From Clostridia bacterium (GTDB lineage: Bacteria; Aerophobota; Aerophobia; Aerophobales; AE-B3A), in assembly GCA_030610745.1 (NCBI GenBank), contig JAUWRC010000003.1, forward strand, positions 1-31,192: DNA of 31,192 nucleotides. Reading direction: 5' to 3'. The notes under the pieces were generated by a model that was not told the origin of the DNA, did not search any database, and saw only the letters and a list, made by a program, of their open reading frames with translations. This document shows positions 15,116-22,719 of the stretch, piece after piece; position 1 is the first letter of the stretch; each line of letters begins with the position of its first letter. Made by a program: the position numbers and the translations under genes.

Positions 15116-15442
15116 TTAACCTTCTTTCCAGGATTGTTTTGCCTTTTGCAAAATAAATTCTACTACTTTCCCTAAGTTTTTTCTTCCCTTTTCTTCGATT
15201 TTCTCTCTCTTTTCTTGAAATTCTCTTTTGATTTCTTCTGCTTCTTTTTCTGCCTGGCTTAACAATTTTTTCTTTAGCTTGGCTCCTTCGCTTTTTCCTC
15301 TTTCCATGGATTTAGCCATGATTTCTTTTCCCTTTTTTTCTGCTTCTTCTATTGTCTTTCCTTTCTCTTTTTTTTCCTCTTCTAAGATTTTTCCCGCTTC
15401 TTTTTCTGCTCTTTCTATTTTTTTAAAAATCTCTTCAGGCAT
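15116..15442 (-). CDS. V/A-type ATPase peripheral-stalk subunit H/G-like
   Basis: The 108-residue protein is one continuous, highly charged helix, rich in K and E, with heptad spacing (IERAEKEAGKILEEEKKE near the N-terminus). It fits AhaH/NtpF/G-type subunits, which pair with subunit E to form the peripheral stalk linking the catalytic head to subunit I. The position directly before the subunit I gene supports this, since H-I is the usual order at the head of V/A-ATPase operons. The sequence alone, being low-complexity coiled coil, would not prove it. The start overlaps the dCMP deaminase stop by eight bases. Confidence 0.82.
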   Translation of the reverse strand: MPEEIFKKIERAEKEAGKILEEEKKEKGKTIEEAEKKGKEIMAKSMERGKSEGAKLKKKLLSQAEKEAEEIKREFQEKREKIEEKGRKNLGKVVEFILQKAKQSWKEG

Positions 15443-15932
15443 TTTCGGCCTCTCTTTTAATTAGCTCGATCCCTGCCTCTTTTAACATTTCTCGAGCCAG
15501 GGGATCCGGATACTCACCCTGGAAGACAATCTTTTTTATCCCCGCATTTATGAGCATCTTGCTGCAAGTTATACAAGGCTGAATTGTGCAGTAGAGGGTT
15601 GCCCCTTTAATATTTATCCCATATAAAGCGGCCTGGATTATAGCATTCTGTTCTGCATGAAGGCCGCGGCAAATTTCCTGCCTTTGCCCGGATGGAATTT
15701 TTAGTTTATTTCGCAAACATCCTACCTGGCTACAATGAGCTAAATTTTTCGGGGCACCGTTATAGCCGGTAGAAAGAATCCTTTTGTCTTTAACTAAGAT
15801 AGCTCCTACCTTTCGTCTTATACAGGTAGCCCGACTGGCCACCAAATGAGTAATTTGCATAAAATATTCTTCCCAGGAAGGGCGAGATTCTTTTGTTTCC
15901 GCTATTTCTGATTTAGATTCGATAATTTTCAT
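15435..15932 (-). CDS. dCMP deaminase (ComEB-like)
   Basis: This zinc-dependent cytidine-deaminase-fold enzyme converts dCMP to dUMP for thymidylate synthesis. In the 165-residue protein the catalytic zinc site is H92 and E94 in LHAEQNAI (91-98), with C120 and C123 in QPCITC (118-123). Extra cysteines near 67-72 and 88 match the structural zinc of dCMP deaminases. The core starts at PSWEEYFMQI (18-27); the first 17 residues are an unconserved lead. The ATG was chosen because it has a GAGG site with good spacing. Its upstream gap is filled by repeats, with no clear promoter, so it may be read from the genes upstream. Confidence 0.93.
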   Translation of the reverse strand: MKIIESKSEIAETKESRPSWEEYFMQITHLVASRATCIRRKVGAILVKDKRILSTGYNGAPKNLAHCSQVGCLRNKLKIPSGQRQEICRGLHAEQNAIIQAALYGINIKGATLYCTIQPCITCSKMLINAGIKKIVFQGEYPDPLAREMLKEAGIELIKREAENA

Positions 15933-15945
15933 TGTTTACCTCACG

Positions 15946-15980
15946 CATAGTTCATAGTTCGTTGTTCATAGTTCATTGAT
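15946..15980. repeat. permuted-word repeat upstream of the dCMP deaminase gene
   Basis: The words CATAGTTCATAGTTCGTTG and TTCATAGTTCATTG overlap here. It shares an exact 19-base string (15956-15974) with 6451-6469 and again lies next to a GTAGCGGT element. Confidence 0.8.
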
Positions 15981-15982
15981 TT

Positions 15983-16063
15983 GTAGCGGTGGCATTTATG
16001 CCACAATAAATGGTAATGTTTAATAAATCAAACCGCTACTAGTGCGATAAATCGCACCGCTAC
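15983..16063. repeat. tandem GTAGCGGT/ACCGCTAC palindromic element
   Basis: GTAGCGGT (15983-15990) with the small palindrome GGCATTTATGCC (15991-16002) is closed by ACCGCTAC (16032-16039). A second unit follows in inverted form: GTGCGATAAATCGCAC (16042-16057) ending in ACCGCTAC (16056-16063). It fills the gap between two minus-strand genes and would form a strong branched hairpin in their transcript. Confidence 0.85.
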
Positions 16064-16083
16064 CATTCATTGATAAGGTTTCT

Positions 16084-17160
16084 TTACGATATACGATATA
16101 TTAAGCCTTTTATGCTTTCTTCGATTTCCCGAATGCATTTCTGGTATCTTTCTTCAGAGTTTCCCATGGGATCAAGGATTTCTTCTTTTAAGCCCAGGGC
16201 AAAATCCTTAAGCAAGAATACCTTACCTTCAGCAGGGAGTGAAATATTTAGAACTTCTTTTTTATGCCCGGTTTCCATCACTAAGATTAAATCAGCTTTC
16301 TCTATTATTTCTTTATCTAAGGAGGTGCTCCGGTGTAAGTTTATACCTGCTCCTTTTTCTCTCATCATTTTTATAGCTAGAGGTGTTGGCTTAGAGCCAG
16401 TCAAGGCAGCTGTTCCGGCCGAGTGTATTTTTATTTTATCTTTTCTTTCCGGCCACATTTTCTTTAAAATACTTTCTGCCATAGGACTTCGGCAGGTATT
16501 ACCTGTACAGACAAAAAGAATATCTTTTTTCTTTATCCATGTCTGCTCTATCTGTTTTTTAGGCAGCCAGCCTTCCCTGATAAGGCGAGGAGGCAGGCAG
16601 GTCACATCCACAATAGTTGATTCTTCACCAAAGAGAGTTTCTCCGCCGTCAAGAAGTAGGTCTATCTCTTTATCAAAGGTTTTTTTTATTTCCTCAAGAG
16701 ATAAAGGTTTAAGGGTTCCAGAGAGGTTAGCACTGGTGACGGCCAGAGGGAATCTTCCTCTTTTCATTATGTTTTGAGGGATAGGATGAGAAGGAAACCT
16801 CATTCCAATCTTTCCTTGTTTGCTAATCAGAGAAAAAGGACAAGTTTTACTTGCTTTAAAGAGAAGGGTTAGAGGGCCAGGCCAGAATTTATTTATCAGT
16901 CGTTGGGCAGAAAGAGGAATCACCTCAGCAAAACGTATAAAATCTTCCTTTTTTTCCAAAAAGAGTACAAAAGGTTTGTCCCTCGGTCTTTTTTTTACCT
17001 CATACAGTCCATCTATTGCCTTTCTGTCTTCAGCATTAACACCTAATCCATAGACTGTATCAGTGGGGAAAGCTACTATTTTACCATTTTTAAGGAGGGC
17101 GATTGCTTCTTCAATTTTTTCGTCTTCTGGCCGAATAGGGTCTACTTTGATTATTTTCAT
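16084..17160 (-). CDS. fusion: threonylcarbamoyl-AMP synthase (Sua5/YrdC) with low-molecular-weight tyrosine phosphatase
   Basis: This is a two-domain cytosolic protein of 358 residues. Residues 1 to about 205 are a Sua5/YrdC/YciO domain: PTDTVYGLG (32-40), KKRPRDKP (56-63) and TSANLSG (142-148). It would make threonylcarbamoyl-AMP for the t6A base of tRNA. Residues 212-358 are a low-molecular-weight protein-tyrosine-phosphatase/arsenate-reductase-like domain. The P-loop is C218-TGNTC-R224 and the general acid is D330 in DPMG. Both active sites look intact. The last residues, YRIS, are encoded by the TACGATATACGATA repeat, and the leader directly before the ATG is the other repeat (17162-17179), leaving only a weak ribosome site. 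Confidence 0.92.
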   Translation of the reverse strand: MKIIKVDPIRPEDEKIEEAIALLKNGKIVAFPTDTVYGLGVNAEDRKAIDGLYEVKKRPRDKPFVLFLEKKEDFIRFAEVIPLSAQRLINKFWPGPLTLLFKASKTCPFSLISKQGKIGMRFPSHPIPQNIMKRGRFPLAVTSANLSGTLKPLSLEEIKKTFDKEIDLLLDGGETLFGEESTIVDVTCLPPRLIREGWLPKKQIEQTWIKKKDILFVCTGNTCRSPMAESILKKMWPERKDKIKIHSAGTAALTGSKPTPLAIKMMREKGAGINLHRSTSLDKEIIEKADLILVMETGHKKEVLNISLPAEGKVFLLKDFALGLKEEILDPMGNSEERYQKCIREIEESIKGLIYRIS

Positions 17161-17161
17161 C

Positions 17162-17238
17162 TCGTATCTCGCCGATTAAGCTTTTTAATCATTTACTTTT
17201 TTCTTGTTTTACGAGCGACGAGCAACTAGCAACGAATT
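17162..17238. repeat. permuted-word repeats between proA and the Sua5 fusion gene
   Basis: On the minus strand the 18-base string TTAATCGGCGAGATACGA (17162-17179) precedes the Sua5 start by one base and is identical to 4156-4173. A second block, ACGAGCGACGAGCAACTAG and the following bases (17211-17238), supplies the last codons and the stop of proA. Confidence 0.75.
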
Positions 17239-18482
17239 TGTCCGTCTCCAAATATAATAAACTTAGTGCTGGTTAGCTCGTTTGCTCCCATGGGGCCGCG
17301 AGCATGTAATTTCTGAGTGCTGATTCCTATCTCTGCTCCCAGTCCAAACTCTCCTCCATCAGTGAATCTGGTAGAAGCATTAGCATAAACAGCCGCTGAG
17401 TCCACTTCCTGTAAGAATTTTTTTACTCTTGAGTAATTATTGGTAATTATAGCATCAGAGTGGCCAGAGCCGTAAGAGTTGATGTGGTTAATAGCTTCAT
17501 CAATTCCTTCTACCACTTTTATAGAGAGGATAAGATCCAGATACTCGGTCCCCCAGTCTTCTTCAGAAGCCCTTTTGATTCCTCCTACAATCTGAGAAGT
17601 TTTTTTATCTCCTCGAATCTCTACCCCCGCCTCCTGGAATCTTTTAATCATTTGGGGTAGGAATTTAGCAGCAATCTCTTCGTCTACTAGAAGAGTCTCC
17701 ATAGCATTGCAAACCCCCGGCCGCTGCACCTTAGCGTTAAAGCAGATTCTCTCCGCCATTTCCAGGTCCGCCTCTTCGTCCACATAGGTATGGCAAATAC
17801 CTTTATAGTGTTTAATTACAGGGATAGTAGAATTTTCCGTAACCGTTCGAATCAGGCTTTCTCCCCCGCGGGGAATAATTACATCAATATACTCATCTAA
17901 TTTGAGCATTTCCATTACTGCTTCTCTGTCAGTAGTTCTTATCAGTTGAATGCATCCTTGAGGTAATAGAGCCTTATCTACGGCTTCTCTTAAAAGGTCA
18001 GCCAAAATAATGTTAGAATGAATAGCTTCTGAGCCTCCTCTGAGGATAGTAGCATTACCTGCTTTCAGGCAGAGTCCCCCCGCATCCACAGTAACATTGG
18101 GCCGTGCCTCATAGATAATACCAATCACTCCTAAGGGAACAACTACCTTACCAATTTGAAGTCCATTAGGTCTTTTTTGTATGCTCTCTATTTTTCCTAT
18201 GGGGTCTTGCATCCTGGCTATCTCTTCTAGAGTATGCCACATCCCAGCAATTCGCTTATCATTCAAAGTTAACCTGTCTATTAAGGCCTTTGACAGTCCC
18301 TTTTCTTTAGCCAGAGCTATATCCTTGCTATTTTCCTCTTTTATCTTTTCTTTATTTATTTTGATAGACTCAGCCATTCTCAGCAAGGCTCTATCCTTTG
18401 TTGCAGAAGATAGATTGGCTAGCTTTTGACTGGCAAATTTGGCTTCTTTAGCTATTTTCAGAATCTCTTCTTTAAGACTCAT
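17226..18482 (-). CDS. proA: gamma-glutamyl phosphate reductase
   Basis: This cytosolic, NADPH-dependent enzyme of proline synthesis reduces gamma-glutamyl phosphate to glutamate-5-semialdehyde. The 418-residue length is normal for the aldehyde-dehydrogenase-like ProA family. The catalytic cysteine is C258 in RPGVCNAMETLL (254-265). Other conserved parts are YEARPNVTVDAGGLC (124-138), KAGNATILRGGSEA (140-153) and the C-terminal ARGPMGANELTS. The start ATG has an AGGAAGG site and lies downstream of a clear minus-strand promoter. The usual partner proB is not in the window. The last three residues (IRC) and stop come from an intergenic repeat. Confidence 0.96.
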   Translation of the reverse strand: MSLKEEILKIAKEAKFASQKLANLSSATKDRALLRMAESIKINKEKIKEENSKDIALAKEKGLSKALIDRLTLNDKRIAGMWHTLEEIARMQDPIGKIESIQKRPNGLQIGKVVVPLGVIGIIYEARPNVTVDAGGLCLKAGNATILRGGSEAIHSNIILADLLREAVDKALLPQGCIQLIRTTDREAVMEMLKLDEYIDVIIPRGGESLIRTVTENSTIPVIKHYKGICHTYVDEEADLEMAERICFNAKVQRPGVCNAMETLLVDEEIAAKFLPQMIKRFQEAGVEIRGDKKTSQIVGGIKRASEEDWGTEYLDLILSIKVVEGIDEAINHINSYGSGHSDAIITNNYSRVKKFLQEVDSAAVYANASTRFTDGGEFGLGAEIGISTQKLHARGPMGANELTSTKFIIFGDGQIRC

Positions 18483-18509
18483 TTCCTTCCTCTTAATTAA
18501 ACTGGTTTT

Positions 18510-18538
18510 ATTCTATTTCACAGATTGACAAAAGTCAA
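18510..18538 (-). promoter_or_regulatory. sigma70-type promoter for proA with a palindromic -35
   Basis: On the minus strand TTGACT (complement of 18533-18538) is followed after 17 bases by TAGAAT (complement of 18510-18515). The -35 is part of the perfect inverted repeat TTGACAAAAGTCAA (18525-18538), which could bind a repressor. The site sits about 28 bases from the proA start. Confidence 0.65.
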
Positions 18539-18546
18539 GGAGAGAG

Positions 18547-18580
18547 CAAGCGTTTTTCTTTAACACAAGCGTTTTTCTTT
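18547..18580. repeat. 15-base direct repeat in the divergent promoter region
   Basis: CAAGCGTTTTTCTTT occurs at 18547-18561 and again, identically, at 18566-18580. The centres are 19 bases apart, just upstream of the -35 of the plus-strand promoter. Two sites about two helical turns apart suit a transcription-factor pair, but it may also be a chance duplication. Confidence 0.6.
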
Positions 18581-18581
18581 T

Positions 18582-18610
18582 TTGACAAAAATTCTTATTT
18601 GACTTATATT
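18582..18610 (+). promoter_or_regulatory. sigma70-type promoter for the glycosyltransferase block
   Basis: TTGACA (18582-18587), 17 bases, then TATATT (18605-18610). Transcription would begin near 18617, about 58 bases before the ATG of the double glycosyltransferase gene. It is divergent from the proA promoter. Confidence 0.7.
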
Positions 18611-18674
18611 CAAAGTAGATTTGTACAAAAATGAACGGGAGGGAGTTTACCGAATCTAGGTTCAAAAATTCCTG

Positions 18675-21600
18675 ATGAATAAGAAACTTTGTATCATAAT
18701 TCTGGCAGCAATAGTGCTTGGGTTTCCTTCTGTCCTCTTCTCGCAGGAGAACTTCATATTAAATGGCAGCTTTGAAAAGGTATCGGCTGGCTTGCCTGAT
18801 TTCTGGACCACTGATGTATGGCAGAAGGGGGATACAGTTTTTCTTAGTGAAAAAGAAGATGCCTTCTCAGGAGACTGTTTTGTCACCATTAAAAGCGGCC
18901 AGCCAAACGATTCCAAGCTCCTTCAGCGTGTAAAGGTTGACCCTGATACCTGCTATAGGCTCTCATGCTGGATTAAAGCGTATGGCGCTGATGTGGGAAA
19001 AAAAGGGGCAAACATCACAGTTCTGGGCATCCTTGACACTTCGCCTGATTTTACAGATACTCGCGGGGAGTGGGAATATACAGACCTCTACGTAAAAACA
19101 GGGCCTCGTCAGAAGGAGATGACAGTATCTCTCAGGCTGGGCGGCTACGGCAGTATAAATAGAGGAACAGCATCTTTTGATGAGGTACGATTAGAGCAAA
19201 TAGAGGATATTCCTTTTGGTGTATCCCTTGTAAATTTAGAGAAAGAAGAGCCCCCAAAGGCTCGGGCTAAGTCCCCAGGCAGTCCTGTCTCGCCCCTTAC
19301 TCTTTTGATTTTTGCTCTTCTTTACTCTGCACTTCTTGTCGGGTGCTATCTTCTTTTCTCCAGGAGAATGCAGAGCAAAAAAGAAGCACCCCCAGCAGCG
19401 AAAAAATCATATCTCCGGGTTTTTACAGGTATTCTTGCCATAGGTTTTATTTTTCGTGTTATTCTGGCTGTCTCTTTTAAAGGGCACGGTATTGATATAG
19501 GTACCTTTACCGCCTGGGCGCTCCATGCGGCTAACAAAGGCTTGCCCAACTTCTATGCGGGAGGGATGTTTGCAGACTATCCTCCCGGGTATGTATATGT
19601 TTTATACCTTATAGGGCTCGTGCAGAAGCTCTTCACATTACCACTGGATTCCAAACTTTTTCTACTTGTCCTTAAACTGCCGGCAATTATTGCCGATATA
19701 CTTATTAGTTTTTTAATATTCCGCTATGCCTCAAAGAAAATAGGAAGACTTCTGGCCGTTGGTATTTCTCTACTCTTTGTGTTTAATCCAGCAGTTATCC
19801 TGAACTCCGCCGTTTGGGGCCAGGTAGATTCTGTATTTACCCTCTTTATTCTGGTTATGCTGCTTTTACTTATTAAAAACAGGCTGGCCATTGCTTCGGG
19901 TATATTTGCCCTTGCTGTTCTTATTAAGCCGCAGGCTTTGATTTTTACTCCTCTTTTATTTTTTGCTTTTATAAAAAAAGGGCACCTCTACCCTTTCCTG
20001 GTGAGTATGGCCTTGGGCCTGGGGGTTTTTGTTCTTGGAATCCTGCCTTTTTCTATTGTCCAGGGACCCTTTTGGATATTCGGACAATATCTAAAGACTC
20101 TGGCCTCATACCCATATGCCAGCCTTAATGCGACTAATCTCTTTGCCCTCTTTGGTAGAAACTGGGCCCCTAATTCGGGCACTTTCCTCTTTTTTTCCTA
20201 CAGCACCTGGGGACTTTTGTTTATTCTTGCTATTGTAGGGTGGGCAGTAGCCCTTTTTTTCAAAGGCAAAGGCAAAGGCAAAGGCAAAGAGAGGTATCTC
20301 TTTGTAGCTCTCACTATCGTTACAGCGGTTTTTGTATTAAGTACTAAAATGCATGAGCGGTATCTCTATCCTGCTCTGGCCATAGGACTTATAAGCTTTA
20401 TCTACCTCAAGGATAAAAGAATTTTCCTCTTATCAGGCTTTTTAAGCATTATTCATTTTCTAAATGTGGGATATGTCTTCCAGTTTAGCATGATGGACTC
20501 ATATCAAATTCCCCGCTTTGATATATTCTTTCTTGCCATCTCATTCCTTCATCTCGTTTTGCTCCTCTGGCTGGTGAAGCTGGGCTGGGACCTTTTTATA
20601 AAGAACAAGGAGCCTCTTGTTTTTTCTGCCAGGCCTCAAGGTGCACCTGGCGCCAGGTTCAGAGAGAAAATCGCTGCCACTCCAGAGAAAGGGACTACCC
20701 GGCCCACTGGCACCCCGCCAACTGGCCAGCCCACTGGCGGACCAACTGACTGGCCTATGGGGCAAAGGGATGAGGGTACCTCTAAACTTGCCTATACAAA
20801 AAAAGACCTTTTTTTACTCTGCGGGGTAATGTGTGTCTACGGCGTTGTCACCCTGTTTAATCTGGGAGGCATAAAAGCACCGCATTCTGGATGGAAGCCA
20901 GCCCTCCGGGGAGAAAGCTTTATTGCTGATTTAGGAGAAGAGCAGGCAGTGAGATATATTTCTACCTTCGGCGGCATCGATGAGAAAGGAACCTATAGAA
21001 TAGAATATTCATCTGATGGCAACATCTGGGAAAAAGGTCCCCAATTTAAGCAGGGCCTTTTTACCTGGAAGAGGACATCTGTCAATTTTTCCGCATCCTC
21101 TATAAGGGTGATTGTAGAAAACCCAAATTCAACGCTCTATGAGGTTGGCTTCTGGGGTTTTGATGATGAGGGGGAACATCTCCTCCCTATAAGGCAGGTT
21201 ATTCCCGAGGCAGTAACTTCATTAAGCGAGGGAAACCCAGAGAGTTTATTTGATGAGCAGGAGATGGTTCCTTTCATTCCTTCTTATTATAACAGTATGT
21301 ACTTTGATGAAATCTACCACGGCAGAACAGCCTACGAGCATATCCACAGATTAGAACCTTTTGAATGGACTCACCCTCCCCTGGGCAAACTCTTTATAGC
21401 CGTGGGTGTTCTGCTCTTTGGTATGAATCCTTTTGGTTGGCGTATAGTGGGGGCTCTCTTTGGCATTGGTATGTTAGCGGCCATTTATGTATTTGCCCGC
21501 AGCCTTTTTAAAAAGCGGGAATATGCTTTTTTTGCTGCCCTTCTTTTTTCGGTAGATTTTCTTCACTTTACCCAGACACGTATAGCCACTATTGATGTAT

Positions 21601-22571
21601 ATAGTGTCTTCTTTGTCATTCTTATGTATCACTTCATGTACCAGTTCTATAAAGAAAGTTTTTTTAGGTGTGGCTGGCGGAAAGTGGTTTTACCTCTGGG
21701 ACTTTGCGGGTTATTTTTCGGTCTTGGCGCAGCAAGTAAATGGACTTCTCTCTATGCTGGCCCAGGACTTGCGGTAATCTTCTTCATAGTTATTTTCAGA
21801 AGTTTTAAAGAATATAAATCCTCGCGCCTTAAACTTTCCCGAAAAAAGAGAAAGAAAATTCCTCACAAGGAGAGAAGAAGGATTGCTTCTCTGGTAGAGA
21901 AGTATCCAACCTCGCTCCTGGCTATATTGGGATTGGCCGTATGTTTTTTTATTTTTCTTCCTATGATTATCTATTTTCTTTCCTATATTCCCACATTTTT
22001 TGTACCCGGGCCCGGCCATACCATAAGTTCTGTATGGAGCTATCAGTCCAACATGTTTAATTACCACTCCGGGCTTGGGGCGACCCATCCCTTTTCCTCA
22101 AAATGGTGGACCTGGCCCCTTATGCTCAAACCTGTCTGGTACTATGGGGGGCAGGACTATCTTCCCAGCGGCACTGTTTCCAGCATCGTGGCCATAGGTA
22201 ATCCTGCTATCTGGTGGGTGGGAATACTCGCTGTTATGGCATCTGTTATGCTTGTCATAAAAAGAAAAGACAAAAAATTCCTTCTTGTTCTTATTGGCCT
22301 GGCTTCCCAGTACCTTCCCTGGATTCTTATCCAAAGACTTACCTGGATTTATCATTTCTTTACCAGTGTTCCTTTTATGATTCTTTGTATTGTTTATCTG
22401 ATTAAGTACTTAAAGGAAAAATGGCCCAGGTCTAGCTATTTTATCTATGGCTATTTGGCAATTGCGGTAGTGTTATTTATCCTTTTTTATCCCATTCTTT
22501 CGGGTCTGCCTACAAGCAAGGCTTTTGTAGAAAACTTAAGATGGCTTAAAAGCTGGATATTTTTTACATAG
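18675..22571 (+). CDS. giant fusion of two GT-C glycosyltransferases with two carbohydrate-binding-like domains
   Basis: This is a 1298-residue membrane protein. Residues 1-23 are a signal peptide. Residues 25-175 form a CBM4/9-like jelly-roll (NGSFE at 30-34, LGGYGSINRGTASFDEV at 155-171). A membrane helix lies at about 207-228. A first GT-C module (~245-645) has D274 in GIDIGTFTAW, WGQVDSVF (381-388) and KMHERYLYP (558-566), as in Gpi18-like mannosyltransferases. A Pro/Thr/Gly linker spans 655-700. After a helix comes a galactose-binding-like domain (~735-840). A PMT/GT39 module follows, with FDEIYHGRTAYE (877-888) and THPPLGK (899-905), ending in the PMT C-terminal membrane region. It probably moves sugars from lipid-linked donors to protein or lipid outside the membrane. 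An upstream in-frame stop fixes the ATG; the ribosome site is weak. Confidence 0.85.
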   Translation: MNKKLCIIILAAIVLGFPSVLFSQENFILNGSFEKVSAGLPDFWTTDVWQKGDTVFLSEKEDAFSGDCFVTIKSGQPNDSKLLQRVKVDPDTCYRLSCWIKAYGADVGKKGANITVLGILDTSPDFTDTRGEWEYTDLYVKTGPRQKEMTVSLRLGGYGSINRGTASFDEVRLEQIEDIPFGVSLVNLEKEEPPKARAKSPGSPVSPLTLLIFALLYSALLVGCYLLFSRRMQSKKEAPPAAKKSYLRVFTGILAIGFIFRVILAVSFKGHGIDIGTFTAWALHAANKGLPNFYAGGMFADYPPGYVYVLYLIGLVQKLFTLPLDSKLFLLVLKLPAIIADILISFLIFRYASKKIGRLLAVGISLLFVFNPAVILNSAVWGQVDSVFTLFILVMLLLLIKNRLAIASGIFALAVLIKPQALIFTPLLFFAFIKKGHLYPFLVSMALGLGVFVLGILPFSIVQGPFWIFGQYLKTLASYPYASLNATNLFALFGRNWAPNSGTFLFFSYSTWGLLFILAIVGWAVALFFKGKGKGKGKERYLFVALTIVTAVFVLSTKMHERYLYPALAIGLISFIYLKDKRIFLLSGFLSIIHFLNVGYVFQFSMMDSYQIPRFDIFFLAISFLHLVLLLWLVKLGWDLFIKNKEPLVFSARPQGAPGARFREKIAATPEKGTTRPTGTPPTGQPTGGPTDWPMGQRDEGTSKLAYTKKDLFLLCGVMCVYGVVTLFNLGGIKAPHSGWKPALRGESFIADLGEEQAVRYISTFGGIDEKGTYRIEYSSDGNIWEKGPQFKQGLFTWKRTSVNFSASSIRVIVENPNSTLYEVGFWGFDDEGEHLLPIRQVIPEAVTSLSEGNPESLFDEQEMVPFIPSYYNSMYFDEIYHGRTAYEHIHRLEPFEWTHPPLGKLFIAVGVLLFGMNPFGWRIVGALFGIGMLAAIYVFARSLFKKREYAFFAALLFSVDFLHFTQTRIATIDVYSVFFVILMYHFMYQFYKESFFRCGWRKVVLPLGLCGLFFGLGAASKWTSLYAGPGLAVIFFIVIFRSFKEYKSSRLKLSRKKRKKIPHKERRRIASLVEKYPTSLLAILGLAVCFFIFLPMIIYFLSYIPTFFVPGPGHTISSVWSYQSNMFNYHSGLGATHPFSSKWWTWPLMLKPVWYYGGQDYLPSGTVSSIVAIGNPAIWWVGILAVMASVMLVIKRKDKKFLLVLIGLASQYLPWILIQRLTWIYHFFTSVPFMILCIVYLIKYLKEKWPRSSYFIYGYLAIAVVLFILFYPILSGLPTSKAFVENLRWLKSWIFFT
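20261..20290 (+). repeat. hexanucleotide microsatellite inside the glycosyltransferase gene
   Basis: CAAAGG is repeated four times and then CAAAGA, encoding alternating Lys-Gly (residues 530-538) in a cytoplasmic loop of the first GT-C module. Slippage would change the length in steps of two residues without a frameshift. Confidence 0.8.
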
Positions 22572-22590
22572 TAAATTCGTCGCTCGTTAG

Positions 22591-22678
22591 AATTAGTTAA
22601 TTAGAGATTAGTTAATTCAGTTAATTAGTTTCTTCTTTCCTAATCTCTAATTAACTAATCAACTCAATTAACTAATTT
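22591..22678. repeat. large AT-rich inverted repeat after the double glycosyltransferase gene
   Basis: TTAGTTAATTAGAGATTAG (22593-22611) has its exact complement at 22640-22658. Further TTAATTAG/CTAATTAA words extend both arms, giving a long stem between two same-strand genes. It is built from permuted short words, like the other intergenic repeats, and is followed by TAGATACGAT. It could end or protect the upstream transcript. Confidence 0.75.
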
Positions 22679-22719
22679 ACTAGATACGATAAGTTCTAGA
22701 GCATAGGGAAGCTATTCTA

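Noticed and set aside
15946..16063. CRISPR array suggested by repeated 19-20 base words
   Set aside because: The repeats overlap and are permuted, there are no regular spacers and no cas genes nearby.
16070..16777. 235-codon plus-strand frame opposite the Sua5-phosphatase fusion
   Set aside because: It is fully antisense to a gene with two recognisable domains and begins inside a repeat; its composition is that of a shadow frame.
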